From the NCBI RefSeq assembly GCF_002531575.1, contig NZ_NWTI01000016.1, positions 124,001 through 188,000 on the forward strand: a DNA stretch of 64,000 nt, written 5' to 3'. Source of the stretch: Bradyrhizobium sp. Y36. Its GTDB lineage: Bacteria > Pseudomonadota > Alphaproteobacteria > Rhizobiales > Xanthobacteraceae. The notes below the pieces were generated by a model. That model saw only the letters and a list, made by a program, of their open reading frames with translations, searched no databases and was not told where the DNA came from. Below, piece after piece: positions 63,951-64,000 of the stretch (position 1 is its first letter; every line of letters begins with the position of its first letter). Both the position numbers and the translations under genes were made by a program.

Positions 63951-64000
63951 CTACGGCTTCGGCCGCGCGACCCGCAGCCCGTCCGCGCCGATCGCGCCGA
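63951..64000 (-). CDS. C-terminal end of an unidentified gene
   Basis: The minus strand reads GAIGADGLRVARPKP and then TAG, running off the window edge. The peptide looks coding, and the terminator of glnA lies just outside its stop, consistent with a convergent gene. Too short to identify. Confidence 0.4.
   Translation of the reverse strand, partial: GAIGADGLRVARPKP

Overview
The window is GC-rich alphaproteobacterial chromosome, most likely Bradyrhizobium or a close relative. The protein families, the tig-clpP-clpX-lon and nuoA-N gene orders, and two kinds of intergenic repeat that I associate with Bradyrhizobium all point that way. Most of it is housekeeping DNA. Accessory DNA is concentrated at about 28.7-34.4 kb and 36.9-49.8 kb. 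There is no prophage, complete insertion sequence, CRISPR array or rRNA operon.

Layout. 0-7.5 kb: the end of a beta-lactamase-fold serine hydrolase, a five-gene peptide-type ABC importer on the minus strand (binding protein, two permeases, two ATPases), and a secreted protein of unknown function. Two copies of one palindromic repeat in opposite orientation bracket this block. 7.5-9.2 kb: methylthioribose kinase and a small anchored protein. 9.25-28.0 kb: one long minus-strand operon, nuoA-B-C-D-(FkbM methyltransferase)-E-(68-aa membrane protein)-F-G-H-I-J-K-L-M-N-birA-rnj-mce-DUF1467. It encodes all 14 subunits of respiratory complex I plus biotin ligase, RNase J and methylmalonyl-CoA epimerase, with gaps of a few bases or overlaps throughout. 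28.7-34.4 kb: a TonB-dependent siderophore receptor, a MarR regulator divergent from a Rieske oxygenase, and an MFS transporter. 34.5-37.9 kb: a small membrane protein, tRNA-Asp, an HU protein with a lysine-rich N-terminal tail, peptidase T, and a membrane protein preceded by a 24-residue microprotein.

38.3-45.2 kb: a heavy-metal efflux operon (histidine-containing leader protein, CzcC/B/A-type tripartite pump, CDF exporter). 45.2-49.8 kb: an acyltransferase, a methyltransferase, a polytopic membrane protein, two tiny overlapping genes and two gene remnants, with two direct copies of a 105-bp repeat. This stretch ends at tRNA-Val. 49.9-57.2 kb: a GFA-family protein and the proteostasis cluster lon, clpX, clpP, tig. 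57.3-60 kb: tRNA-Leu, a Tat-exported multicopper-oxidase-fold protein that has lost most copper ligands, and an orphan glycine-rich protein. 60-64 kb: NAD(P)HX repair enzyme, the nitrogen regulators glnB-glnA behind a sigma-54-type promoter, and the tail of one more gene.

I found no clear new multi-gene defence or biosynthetic system. The best leads are the FkbM methyltransferase and the small membrane protein built into the complex I operon, the 24-residue microprotein, the copper-ligand-poor oxidase, the tandem-repeat minisatellite between marR and the oxygenase, the repeat copies that supply stop codons, and the apparent splitting of an ancestral lon-hupB-tRNA-nuo block by about 15 kb of accessory DNA.
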